Assembly: GCF_000768695.1 (NCBI RefSeq)
Contig: NZ_AVPL01000037.1
Location: forward strand, 1-37,443
DNA length: 37,443 nucleotides
Direction: 5' to 3'
DNA from: Knoellia aerolata DSM 18566
Lineage (GTDB): Bacteria > Actinomycetota > Actinomycetes > Actinomycetales > Dermatophilaceae
Shown here piece by piece: positions 9,287 through 16,572 of this stretch; positions within the stretch are counted from its first letter, which is position 1; each line of letters begins with the position of its first letter. A program made the translations under genes and the position numbers. The notes under the pieces are model-generated. The model made no database searches and was not told the DNA's origin. It saw only the letters and a list, made by a program, of their open reading frames with translations.

Positions 9287-10681
9287 ATGAGCATGGACCG
9301 GACCGGACCGGCCAGGGTGCGGACCGTGGGGGAGCGGCGGCTGCTCGAGAGCTTCGCCGCCGTCCCCCCGGGCGAACGCGTGCGGCTGGCCAAGCGCACG
9401 TCCAACCTCTTCCGCGCCCGGGAGGGCACCTCGACACGCGGGCTCGACACGAGCGGACTGACCGGCGTGCGCGTGGTCGACGCAGGCACCCTCACGGCCG
9501 ACGTCGACGGAATGTGCACGTACGAGGACCTCGTCGCCGCAACGCTGCCGCTCGGGCTCGCGCCGCTCGTCGTGCCCCAGCTGCGGACCATCACCGTCGG
9601 CGGGGCGGTCACCGGTCTCGGGATCGAGTCGACGTCGTTCCGCAACGGGTTGCCGCACGAGTCCGTCCTCGAGATGGACGTCCTCACGGGTGCCGGCGAG
9701 ATCGTCACTGCCACAGCGGACAACGAGCACGCCGACCTCTTCCGCGGCTTCCCCAACTCCTACGGGTCGCTGGGCTACGCGACGTGCCTGCGCATCGAGC
9801 TCGAGCGTGTGGGTACCTGTGTGGAGGTGAGGCACGTCCGCTTCCACGACCTCGACGCCCTGTGCGCCGCCATCGCCGAGGTCGTGGCGACGAGATCGCA
9901 CGAGGGCGAGGAGGTCGACCACGTGGACGGGGTGGTCTTCTCCCGCGACGAGGCGTACCTCACGCTGGGTCGTCACTCCGACCGGACCGGACCGACCAGC
10001 GACTACACCGGGCAGCAGGTCTACTACCGGTCGATCCAGCACGACGGCCCCTCTCCACGGCGCGACCTGCTCACCACTCACGACTACCTCTGGCGCTGGG
10101 ACACCGACTGGTTCTGGTGCTCGCGCGCCTTCGGGGCCCAGGACCCGCGCGTCCGGCGGTGGTGGCCGCGCCGGTGGCGCCGGTCGAGCGTGTACTGGAG
10201 GCTCGTGGCGGCGGACCGGCGCGTCGGGTTCTCGGACCGCCTCGAGGCACGTCGGGGCAACCCGCCGCGGGAGCGGGTGGTCCAGGACGTCGAGATCCCG
10301 CTCGGGCAGACCGCGGCCTTCCTCCACTGGTTCCTCGACGAGGTGCCGATCGAACCGATCTGGCTGTGCCCGTTGCGTCTTCGCGACCATCAGAGGTGGC
10401 CGCTCTATCCGCTCGAGCCCGGACGCACCTACGTCAACGTGGGGTTCTGGTCGACCGTGCCGGGGCCCGGACCGGGCGAGGAGCTGGGCGCCACCAACCG
10501 CGCCATCGAGCGCCGTGTCGACGAGGTCGGCGGCCACAAGTCCCTGTACTCCGACTCCTACTACTCCCGGTCCGACTTCGACGCCCTCTACGGCGGGGAC
10601 GCGTATGCCGTGCTGAAGGCCACCTACGACCCGGACGGGCGGTTCCCTCACCTCTACGACAAGGCGGTGCGACACGCATGA
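9287..10681 (+). CDS. tmsA: FAD-dependent 10-methylene fatty acyl reductase (TmsA/BfaA-like)
   Basis: A 464-residue FAD-binding oxidoreductase of the DWF1/DHCR24-like PCMH family. The FAD domain shows CTYEDLVAATLPLGLAPLVV, then TITVGGAVTGLGIESTSFRNG, DVLTGAGEIVTA and FPNSYGSLGYATCLRIEL. The C-terminal cap contains RTYVNVGFWSTVP and GGHKSLYSDSYYSR. In mycobacteria and relatives the homologue reduces the 10-methylene group made by TmsB, giving 10-methylstearic (tuberculostearic) acid on membrane lipids. The start is ATG 9287; ATG 9293 is also possible, and neither has a strong ribosome site. The stop overlaps the methyltransferase start as ATGA (10678-10681), so the two are translationally coupled. 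The function rests on family and on this diagnostic pairing. Confidence 0.85.
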   Translation: MSMDRTGPARVRTVGERRLLESFAAVPPGERVRLAKRTSNLFRAREGTSTRGLDTSGLTGVRVVDAGTLTADVDGMCTYEDLVAATLPLGLAPLVVPQLRTITVGGAVTGLGIESTSFRNGLPHESVLEMDVLTGAGEIVTATADNEHADLFRGFPNSYGSLGYATCLRIELERVGTCVEVRHVRFHDLDALCAAIAEVVATRSHEGEEVDHVDGVVFSRDEAYLTLGRHSDRTGPTSDYTGQQVYYRSIQHDGPSPRRDLLTTHDYLWRWDTDWFWCSRAFGAQDPRVRRWWPRRWRRSSVYWRLVAADRRVGFSDRLEARRGNPPRERVVQDVEIPLGQTAAFLHWFLDEVPIEPIWLCPLRLRDHQRWPLYPLEPGRTYVNVGFWSTVPGPGPGEELGATNRAIERRVDEVGGHKSLYSDSYYSRSDFDALYGGDAYAVLKATYDPDGRFPHLYDKAVRHA

Positions 10682-11961
10682 GCCACACGACCGATGAGAT
10701 CCGCACGGTCGCCGACCTCGTCGACGAGGTGGTCGTCGGCCCGCTGCCGGTGCGGGTCACGGCCTACGACGGGTCGAAGACGGGGCCGGACAGCGCCCCG
10801 CGAACCATCCACATCGCCAACCAGCGAGCGGTCGCCTACCTCGCCACCGCGCCCGGGGACCTCGGCATGGCCCGCGCCTACACCACCGGTGACCTCGTCG
10901 TCGAGGGCGTGCACCCGGGCAACCCCTACGAGGCCCTGGTCGACCTCGAACGTGTGCACTTCCGCCGCCCGGACCCGCGGCTGCTCCTCGACCTCGCGCG
11001 CATCGTCGGGCCACGCAACCTCGCGCCCCCGCCCCCGCCGCCGCAGGAGGCTGTGCCGAGGTGGCGGCGGGTGGCCGAGGGCCTGCGCCACTCGTACGGG
11101 CGGGACAGCGAGGCGATCCGCCACCACTACGACGTCTCCAACCACTTCTACGAGCAGGTGCTCGGCCCGAGCATGACCTACACCTGCGCGGTCTTCCCCG
11201 ACCACGACACCGGGCTCGACGAGGCGCAGGAGGAGAAGTACCGCCTCGTCTTCGAGAAGCTCGCGCTGCGTCCCGGTGACCGGTTGCTCGACATCGGCTG
11301 CGGGTGGGGCGGGATGGTCCGGTACGCCGCACGGCGGGGGGTGCGAGCGCTCGGCGTGACACTGTCCGGTGAGCAGGCGGCGTGGGCACAGGTCGCCATC
11401 GCCCGCGAGGGGCTGGGGGAGCTCGCCGCCGTCCGGCACGAGGACTACCGCCACGTCGCCGAGACCGGGTTCGACGCCATCTCCTCGATCGGCATCACCG
11501 AGCACATCGGGGTGCGCAACTACCCCACGTACTTCGACTGGATGCTCCACCACGTCAAGCCGGGAGGGCTCGTGCTCAACCACTGCATCACCAGACCCGA
11601 GAACCGGGCCAAGAGCGTCGGCCGGTTCATCGACCGCTACATCTTCCCCGACGGCGAGCTCACCGGGTCCGGCCGGATCATCACGACCATGCAGGACAAC
11701 GGTTTCGAGGTCGTGCACTCCGAGAACCTGCGAGAGCACTACGCCCTCACCCTGGCGGCCTGGGGCGAGAACCTCGTCGAGCACTGGGCCTCCTGCGTGG
11801 CCGACGTGGGGGAGGGGACGGCGAAGGTCTGGGGCCTCTACCTCGCGGGCTCGCGTCGTGGCTTCGAGCGCAACGTCGTCCAGCTGCACCAGGTGCTGGC
11901 CGCGAGGCCGGTGCCGTCCCGACTCCCGCAGGTGCCGCTGCGCCAGTGGTGGACCTCGTGA
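10678..11961 (+). CDS. tmsB: SAM-dependent fatty acyl phospholipid methyltransferase (TmsB/BfaB-like, CFA synthase family)
   Basis: A 427-residue protein of the cyclopropane fatty acid synthase family. An N-terminal domain of about 115 residues is joined by a six-proline run to the methyltransferase domain. The latter has YGRDSEAIRHHYDVSNHFYE, the SAM-binding motif LLDIGCGWGGM (D205-G210), the SIGITEHIG active-site region, and FIDRYIFPDGEL. CFA family enzymes methylate the double bond of phospholipid acyl chains. Together with the adjacent reductase this fits synthesis of 10-methylene and then 10-methyl C18 chains rather than cyclopropane rings. The start ATG overlaps the tmsA stop by four bases. 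A plain CFA synthase is the alternative, but the tmsA pairing argues against it. Confidence 0.87.
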   Translation: MSHTTDEIRTVADLVDEVVVGPLPVRVTAYDGSKTGPDSAPRTIHIANQRAVAYLATAPGDLGMARAYTTGDLVVEGVHPGNPYEALVDLERVHFRRPDPRLLLDLARIVGPRNLAPPPPPPQEAVPRWRRVAEGLRHSYGRDSEAIRHHYDVSNHFYEQVLGPSMTYTCAVFPDHDTGLDEAQEEKYRLVFEKLALRPGDRLLDIGCGWGGMVRYAARRGVRALGVTLSGEQAAWAQVAIAREGLGELAAVRHEDYRHVAETGFDAISSIGITEHIGVRNYPTYFDWMLHHVKPGGLVLNHCITRPENRAKSVGRFIDRYIFPDGELTGSGRIITTMQDNGFEVVHSENLREHYALTLAAWGENLVEHWASCVADVGEGTAKVWGLYLAGSRRGFERNVVQLHQVLAARPVPSRLPQVPLRQWWTS

Positions 11962-11988
11962 GGGCTGCCGCGGGTGACGACCGCGGCG

Positions 11989-11994
11989 TAGCGT
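11989..11994 (+). promoter_or_regulatory. -10 element (TAGCGT) for the uORF/flavoprotein unit
   Basis: TAGCGT lies 8 nt before ATG 12003, the spacing expected when transcription starts at or next to the A of the start codon. It is 27 nt downstream of the tmsB stop, so this unit has its own promoter. Confidence 0.5.
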
Positions 11995-12002
11995 CTGGAC
12001 GC

Positions 12003-12029
12003 ATGGACCGGAACCGGTGGATGTCATGA
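12003..12029 (+). CDS. Leaderless 8-codon upstream ORF coupled to the flavoprotein gene
   Basis: ATG 12003 lies 8 nt after TAGCGT and opens an 8-codon frame, MDRNRWMS, ending at TGA 12027-12029. That TGA overlaps ATG 12026 of the flavoprotein as ATGA. A ribosome that loads on the leaderless mRNA 5' end would finish at the downstream start. The flavoprotein ATG has only a weak GGTGG upstream. No biosynthetic codon run is present, so attenuation is not suggested; a loading or coupling role is inferred. Confidence 0.4.
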   Translation: MDRNRWMS

Positions 12030-13156
12030 GGGTCGTCGTCGTCGGTGCAGGGCTGGCCGGGGCGAACGTCGTCGAGGAGCTGCGCGAGCGTGGGCACGAG
12101 GGCGAGATCGTCCTCATCGGGGCGGAGCCGCACCTGCCCTACGAGCGGCCACCGCTCAGCAAGGACGTCCTCCTCGGGAAGAAGGAGACCGGTGACGCCA
12201 CCGTGCACGACGCCGACTGGTACTCGGAGCACGACATCGAGGTGCACACGGGCACGGAGGTCACGTCCATCGACCGGGAGCGCCACCTCGTCGTCACCAG
12301 TGCCGGCGAGCAGCCGTACGACGTGCTCGTCCTCGCCACCGGGTGCGAGCCTCGGCGCCTGGCCCTGGCGGACGGCTCCGGCCGGCCGGTGCGGTACCTG
12401 CGGACGGTGGAGGACTCCGCCGCGGTCAAGCAGGCGCTGACCGACGGGGCGAACGTGGCGATCATCGGTGCGGGCTGGATCGGTCTCGAGGTGGCCGCCG
12501 CGGCACGGCTGGCCGGCGCGCAGGTCACCGTCCACGAGATGGCCGCGCTTCCCCTGGTGGGAGTGCTCGGTCCCGAGGTGGCAGAGCGGTTCGCCCAGCT
12601 GCACCGTTCGCACGGCGTCGACCTCCGCCTCGGGGTCACGGTGACCGCCGACGACCTCGCCGAGGCAGACGTCGTCGTCGTGGGCGTGGGGGTCCTGCCG
12701 CGCACCGCCCTCGCGGAGGCGGCGGGGCTCGACGTCGACAACGGCGTGCTCGTCGACGCCCACCTCCGGTCCTCCGACCCGGACATCCTCGCCGTCGGCG
12801 ACATCGCGAACCACCTTCACCCGGTCCTGGGCCGGCGGTTGCGGGTCGAGCACTGGGACACCGCGATCAAGCAGGGCAAGGCGGCGGCGGCGACCATCCT
12901 CGGCGCCGACGAGCCCTACACCCGCCTGCCGTACTTCTACACCGACCAGTACGACCTCGGGATGGAGTACTGGGGCAGTGTCGGCCCGGACGGCTACGAC
13001 CGCGTCCGGACCACCGGCGACTTCAGCGGGGCGTTCCGCGCCTGGTGGATCCGCGACGACGTCGTGGTCGCGGCGATGCAGGCCAACGACTGGGACGCGG
13101 CGGACGAGATGCGTGCCAGCGTCGGCCAGCCGCCGCCCGCGGAGTCAGGCCCGTGA
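12026..13156 (+). CDS. FAD/NAD(P)H-dependent ferredoxin reductase-type oxidoreductase
   Basis: A 376-residue flavoprotein of the pyridine nucleotide-disulfide family, subgroup of rhodocoxin/BenD-like ferredoxin reductases, which passes electrons from NAD(P)H to a [2Fe-2S] ferredoxin. The FAD motif VGAGLAG is at residues 7-12. HLPYERPPLSKD is the diagnostic reductase signature. The NAD(P)H motif IIGAGWIGLE is at about 147-155, and ILAVGDIA binds the FAD. No redox CxxC is present, as expected. The C-terminal reductase domain (YTRLPYFYTDQYDLGMEYWG) is complete. ATG 12026 is chosen because it overlaps the uORF stop; GTG 12017 is in frame. No ferredoxin or P450 gene is adjacent, so the partner is unknown. 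Its 3' end overlaps the convergent methyltransferase gene by 12 bp. Confidence 0.87.
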   Translation: MRVVVVGAGLAGANVVEELRERGHEGEIVLIGAEPHLPYERPPLSKDVLLGKKETGDATVHDADWYSEHDIEVHTGTEVTSIDRERHLVVTSAGEQPYDVLVLATGCEPRRLALADGSGRPVRYLRTVEDSAAVKQALTDGANVAIIGAGWIGLEVAAAARLAGAQVTVHEMAALPLVGVLGPEVAERFAQLHRSHGVDLRLGVTVTADDLAEADVVVVGVGVLPRTALAEAAGLDVDNGVLVDAHLRSSDPDILAVGDIANHLHPVLGRRLRVEHWDTAIKQGKAAAATILGADEPYTRLPYFYTDQYDLGMEYWGSVGPDGYDRVRTTGDFSGAFRAWWIRDDVVVAAMQANDWDAADEMRASVGQPPPAESGP

Positions 13157-13777
13157 CGAGGCGTCGCTGAGCAGCCACACGGCATACTGCGCGTCCGGCG
13201 GGCGCAGGTCGTAACCGCCCGCTCGCAGGTCGACGCGCAGGCCGGCGGCCTCGACGTCGAGGACGAACTCCTCCGGCGGGTAGGCGCGGCTCCCCGCCGG
13301 GCCCCCGGTCAGGTGGAAGCCGATGAGGAGGCGACCGCCGGGAGCGAGCAGCCCCCGCAACGTGCCGAGCGCCCGTCGCTCGGTGCCCTCCGCGAGCAGG
13401 ATGAAGACGTTGCCCACGGAGAGGACGAGGTCGAACTCGGCGGGTCGGCCGCGCGCCGCCAGCGCCTCGGGCGAGAGCGCGAGGATGTCGAGCGGCAGCA
13501 GGCCGACCCCCGGGTAGGTGCGCTCGGCCTGGTCGACGAGGGCGAGGTCCGGGTCGACGCCCGTGACCTCGTGTCCGCGCTCCCGGAGCGCCGCCGTGAC
13601 CCGGCCCATGCCGGCGCCGGCGTCGAGCACCCGGGCACCTCGGGGCAGCAGTGCATCGGCCAGCCGGGCCTCGCCGTCGACGTCCTCACCGCGGGCGACG
13701 AGGTCGGCGAACCGCCGGCCGTAGCCGAGGTGCGCCTCGCCCCCGAGGGCCCAGCGGGTGGCGGGCAGCTCGCTCAC
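13145..13777 (-). CDS. Class I SAM-dependent methyltransferase
   Basis: A 210-residue small-molecule methyltransferase. Motif I is ARVLDAGAGMGRVTAAL, followed by VTGVDPD (acidic ribose-binding Asp), FDLVLSVGNVFILL (motif IV region) and LAPGGRLLIGFHL. The start is GTG 13777, which overlaps the fadE5 stop as GTGA, so it is translationally coupled to the acyl-CoA dehydrogenase. A longer frame extends to 14530 but lies inside fadE5 and is a shadow. The substrate is not evident. The coupling suggests a role in lipid or acyl metabolism, but many such methyltransferases are promiscuous neighbours. The 3' end overlaps the opposing flavoprotein gene by 12 bp. Confidence 0.85.
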   Translation of the reverse strand: MSELPATRWALGGEAHLGYGRRFADLVARGEDVDGEARLADALLPRGARVLDAGAGMGRVTAALRERGHEVTGVDPDLALVDQAERTYPGVGLLPLDILALSPEALAARGRPAEFDLVLSVGNVFILLAEGTERRALGTLRGLLAPGGRLLIGFHLTGGPAGSRAYPPEEFVLDVEAAGLRVDLRAGGYDLRPPDAQYAVWLLSDASSRA

Positions 13778-15708
13778 GCGGACCCCAACGGCTCGAGCAG
13801 CCCCGGTGCGCCCAGCCACGCGTCGGGGATCGCGAAGGCGTCCACGAGCAGCCGGGCGTGCGGTGCGAGGTCCTTGCACAGGACCCCGACGCCGCGGATG
13901 ACACGCTTCGAGGCGGTGGGCGTCAGGCGTCCGTGCTCGAGGTACCAGGCACGGTGGCGCTCGATGGTCGAGAGGGCGAAGAGGTCGGTGACGTCGTCGA
14001 GGAGCTCGGCCACGGGTCCCTCCTCGCACGTCTCCACCGCGGCGCACATCGCCTCCAGCAGCACCCGGTCGATGTGCGCCTCGGCGGCGGCGAGCAGGTG
14101 GTCCTGGGCGTTGTTGAAGATCCGGAAGGCGTCCGTCGGCTCGGCCCTGGCGGCCTTCGCCAGCCTGAGGGCCACCCCTTCGAGCAGGTGCTTCTCGCGG
14201 TCGAGGAAGAGCGAGAGCTGGCGGCCGCGGTGCCGTTCGGCGTCGTCGTCGTCGGTGCTGGGTGCGCGAGCCATGAGCCGCGAGATGAGCCCGGCAGCCG
14301 GCGTGCGCTCGAGGATCGACGACGCCGTGAAGCGCGAGGCGAAGGCGATCATGGCGCGCGGCGAGTTGTCCTCGAAGGTCTCCTGGAACTCGGTGAGCAG
14401 CCCCTTGGCCACGAGCTGGAGCAGGACGGTGTTGTCGCCCTCGAACGTCGTGAAGACGTCGGTGTCGGCCTTGAGGTCGGTGAGCCGGTTGCTCGCCATG
14501 TAGCCGGCGCCGCCGCAGGCCTCGCGGCACATCTGGATGGTGTCGGTCGCGTGCCGGGTGGCGACGGCCTTGATCCCGGCGGCGCGCGCCTCGAGCTCGC
14601 GCTGGTGCTCCTCCGGCGCGCCACCCTCATGGCCCGCGACCTCGTGCATCATCTCGACGAGGTCGTTCTGCGCGAGCATCAGCGCGTAGCTCCTGGCGAT
14701 GGCGGGCAGCAGCTTGCGCTGGTGCGCGCGGTAGCTCATCAGGGTGAGCTCCTCCTCGCCGTCCCCGGGGGCGGCGAACTGCCGCCGGTGCAGGGCGTAC
14801 CTCGTGGCCAGGGTGAGCGCCGACCGGGTCGCGGCGCCCGCCCCGCCGGCGACCGAGATCCGGCCGCGGACCAGGGTGCCGAGCATCGTGAAGAAGCGAC
14901 GCGAGGCGTCGTCGATCGGCGAGCTGTAGGTGCCGCCGGCATCGATGTCGCCGTAGCGGCCGAGCAGGTTCGCGCGCGGCACCCGCACCTCGTCGAACTC
15001 GAGGGTGCCGTTGTCCACGCCGGGCAGTCCGCCCTTGGCGCCGTTGTCGCCGATGGTCACCCCGGGCATCGGGTGCCCCTGCCCGTCGCGGATCGGGACG
15101 AGGACGCAGTGGACCCCGTGCCCCTCACCGTCGGCGCTGACCAGCTGGGCGAACACCGCCGCCATCCGGCCGTCGCGCGCCGCGTTGCCGATGTAGTTCT
15201 TCTGCGACCCGGGGGTCGGGGACCTGACGACGATCTCGTCGGTCCCGAGGTCGTGCGTCGCCGTGGTCTCGAGGTGCTGCACGTTGGACCCGTGCCCGGT
15301 CTCGGTCATGGCGAAGCAGCCGAGGAGGCTCCCGTCGACCATGCCGGGCAGGTATGCCGTGTGGTGCCGTTCGGTGCCGAGGTTGGCGATGGCGCCCCCG
15401 AAGAGGCCGAACTGCACACCGGCCTTGACGAGGAGCGACAGGTCGCCGTGGCCGAGCATCTCGAAGGCGGTGACGGAGGCGCCGAAGTCGGCGCTGCCGC
15501 CCATCCCCGTGGCGAGCCCGGCGCTGGCGAAGTCCTCGCCGGTCAGTGAGAGCAGCTGGGCGGTGGTGAACGCACGGTGCTCCTCCATCGACAGGCGCTC
15601 TGGCGGTGGAGCGAACCGCATCGGGTCCTCGTGCTCGCGCAGGCGACGACGCACCTCACCCCAGCGTCCGTCGAGGATGCGGGTCAGGGCGGGGGCGAGG
15701 TCGTCCAC
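13774..15708 (-). CDS. fadE5: Acyl-CoA dehydrogenase, FadE5-like (long form)
   Basis: A 644-residue FAD acyl-CoA dehydrogenase/oxidase-type enzyme, far longer than the usual 380 residues and close to mycobacterial FadE5 (about 610). It catalyses alpha,beta-dehydrogenation of acyl-CoA. CFAMTETGHGSNVQ is the substrate/FAD loop (MTE-GxGS), followed by KNYIGNAARDG. RRQFAAP is present, and MCREACGGAGYMASNRL with DTDVFTTFEGDNTVLLQLVAKGLL is the C-terminal FAD-binding and oligomer region. GTG 15708 is chosen because AGGAG (15718-15714) lies 5 nt upstream; the frame opens earlier at GTG 15714, but AGGAG would abut it. It begins 2 nt after the tetR stop and overlaps the methyltransferase start. With fadA2-fabG4-htdX across the divergent promoter it mirrors the M. 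tuberculosis Rv0241c-Rv0244c neighbourhood. Confidence 0.88.
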   Translation of the reverse strand: MDDLAPALTRILDGRWGEVRRRLREHEDPMRFAPPPERLSMEEHRAFTTAQLLSLTGEDFASAGLATGMGGSADFGASVTAFEMLGHGDLSLLVKAGVQFGLFGGAIANLGTERHHTAYLPGMVDGSLLGCFAMTETGHGSNVQHLETTATHDLGTDEIVVRSPTPGSQKNYIGNAARDGRMAAVFAQLVSADGEGHGVHCVLVPIRDGQGHPMPGVTIGDNGAKGGLPGVDNGTLEFDEVRVPRANLLGRYGDIDAGGTYSSPIDDASRRFFTMLGTLVRGRISVAGGAGAATRSALTLATRYALHRRQFAAPGDGEEELTLMSYRAHQRKLLPAIARSYALMLAQNDLVEMMHEVAGHEGGAPEEHQRELEARAAGIKAVATRHATDTIQMCREACGGAGYMASNRLTDLKADTDVFTTFEGDNTVLLQLVAKGLLTEFQETFEDNSPRAMIAFASRFTASSILERTPAAGLISRLMARAPSTDDDDAERHRGRQLSLFLDREKHLLEGVALRLAKAARAEPTDAFRIFNNAQDHLLAAAEAHIDRVLLEAMCAAVETCEEGPVAELLDDVTDLFALSTIERHRAWYLEHGRLTPTASKRVIRGVGVLCKDLAPHARLLVDAFAIPDAWLGAPGLLEPLGSA

Positions 15709-15710
15709 GG

Positions 15711-16460
15711 TCACTCCTGGGGGCTGTCGGTGTCGGTGGTCACGGGGAAGACGGCGGACAGCCCGCCCCAGATGAGCTCGGTGAGGTGCTCCTTGAGCAT
15801 CTCGCGCGACGTCCCGGAGCCGGCAGCGCCCGCGCGCAGCCAGTCGTCGCCGGCGGCGCGGACCATGCCGACCACGGCGTGGCCCCAGGTCGGTGCCGGG
15901 TCGGTGCTGCGCCCCGCGGCGCCCAGCGCGACGGCGATGAGCCCGCCGATCTGTACCGCGATCGACTGGCTCACGCTCCAGGCGAGGTCGATGGTCTCGG
16001 TGCGCTCGGACGGCGGCACGAGCGGGGCGGCGACGATGAAGCGGTAGACCTCGGGGTCGGTCTCGACGAGCGACAGGTAGGCGTCGACGGCGGCGGCGAG
16101 CACGTCGCGCGGCGCCGTCGTGGGCTCGGTCTGCCCGTCGGAGAGCGCGAGGACGTCGCCGACGGCCCGGCTGATGTCGCGCAGGATGCTCGCGTTGACG
16201 CGTTCGGCGACGGCGCCGTAGAGCCCGGCCCGGTCGGTGAAGTGCCGGTAGAAGACGGTCTTCGAGGTGCCCGCGAGGGCGGCGATGTCGTCGATGGCCA
16301 CGCTGGCGCCGCGGCTCCGGATGGCGCGCAGGGTGGCCTCCACGAGCTCGGTGCGGCGTTGGGCGCGGTGCTCGTCCCAGCGGCTGCTGCGCCCGTCCAC
16401 GGGTGCCTCGGCGGCGGGAGCGGGGCGCCCGTCCGGCTCGGGCCTCGTGGTGCTGGTCAC
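15711..16460 (-). CDS. TetR-family transcriptional regulator
   Basis: A 249-residue repressor-type protein. The first 35 residues are a Pro/Glu/Ala-rich tail. The TetR helix-turn-helix follows: RRTELVEATLRAIRSRG, VAIDDIAALAGTSKTVFYRHF, then DRAGLYGAVAERV. The remaining C-terminal helices form the ligand and dimer domain, ending in WGGLSAVFPVT. GTG 16460 is chosen because TACGGT (16473-16468) lies 7 nt upstream, giving a leaderless transcript. It is the first gene of the fadE5 operon and is divergent from fadA2, with an inverted repeat over the shared promoter. It probably controls both operons and itself in response to an acyl-CoA or fatty acid; the ligand is inference. Confidence 0.9.
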   Translation of the reverse strand: MTSTTRPEPDGRPAPAAEAPVDGRSSRWDEHRAQRRTELVEATLRAIRSRGASVAIDDIAALAGTSKTVFYRHFTDRAGLYGAVAERVNASILRDISRAVGDVLALSDGQTEPTTAPRDVLAAAVDAYLSLVETDPEVYRFIVAAPLVPPSERTETIDLAWSVSQSIAVQIGGLIAVALGAAGRSTDPAPTWGHAVVGMVRAAGDDWLRAGAAGSGTSREMLKEHLTELIWGGLSAVFPVTTDTDSPQE

Positions 16461-16467
16461 AGGTCGG

Positions 16468-16473
16468 ACCGTA
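16468..16473 (-). promoter_or_regulatory. -10 element (TACGGT) for the tetR-fadE5 operon
   Basis: On the minus strand TACGGT lies 7 nt before GTG 16460, consistent with a leaderless tetR transcript. It overlaps the left arm of the inverted repeat at 16471-16498, a good position for autorepression. Confidence 0.5.
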
Positions 16474-16498
16474 GCAGGCGCGACCGGGTACCTGCTAC
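16471..16498. promoter_or_regulatory. Inverted repeat, putative TetR operator
   Basis: GTAGCAGG (16471-16478) and CCTGCTAC (16491-16498) form a perfect 8-bp inverted repeat with a 12-nt spacer. Each arm overlaps one of two divergent TANNNT elements: TACGGT on the minus strand and TACCGT at 16496-16501 on the plus strand. A second, weaker pair, GGTAC (16487-16491) and GTACC (16504-16508), overlaps it. The place is right for the linked TetR, but binding is inferred. Confidence 0.5.
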
Positions 16499-16501
16499 CG
16501 T
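16496..16501 (+). promoter_or_regulatory. Candidate -10 element (TACCGT) for fadA2
   Basis: TACCGT is the plus-strand counterpart of the tetR -10. It would give a 5' leader of about 65 nt containing CAGGAG before GTG 16573. It is partly covered by the right arm of the inverted repeat. Confidence 0.35.
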
Positions 16502-16572
16502 CAGTACCGGATATGTGTCGCATCCCACGCGGCCCGCACGACCCACCTCTCGACCCCTTCCAGGAGCCCACG

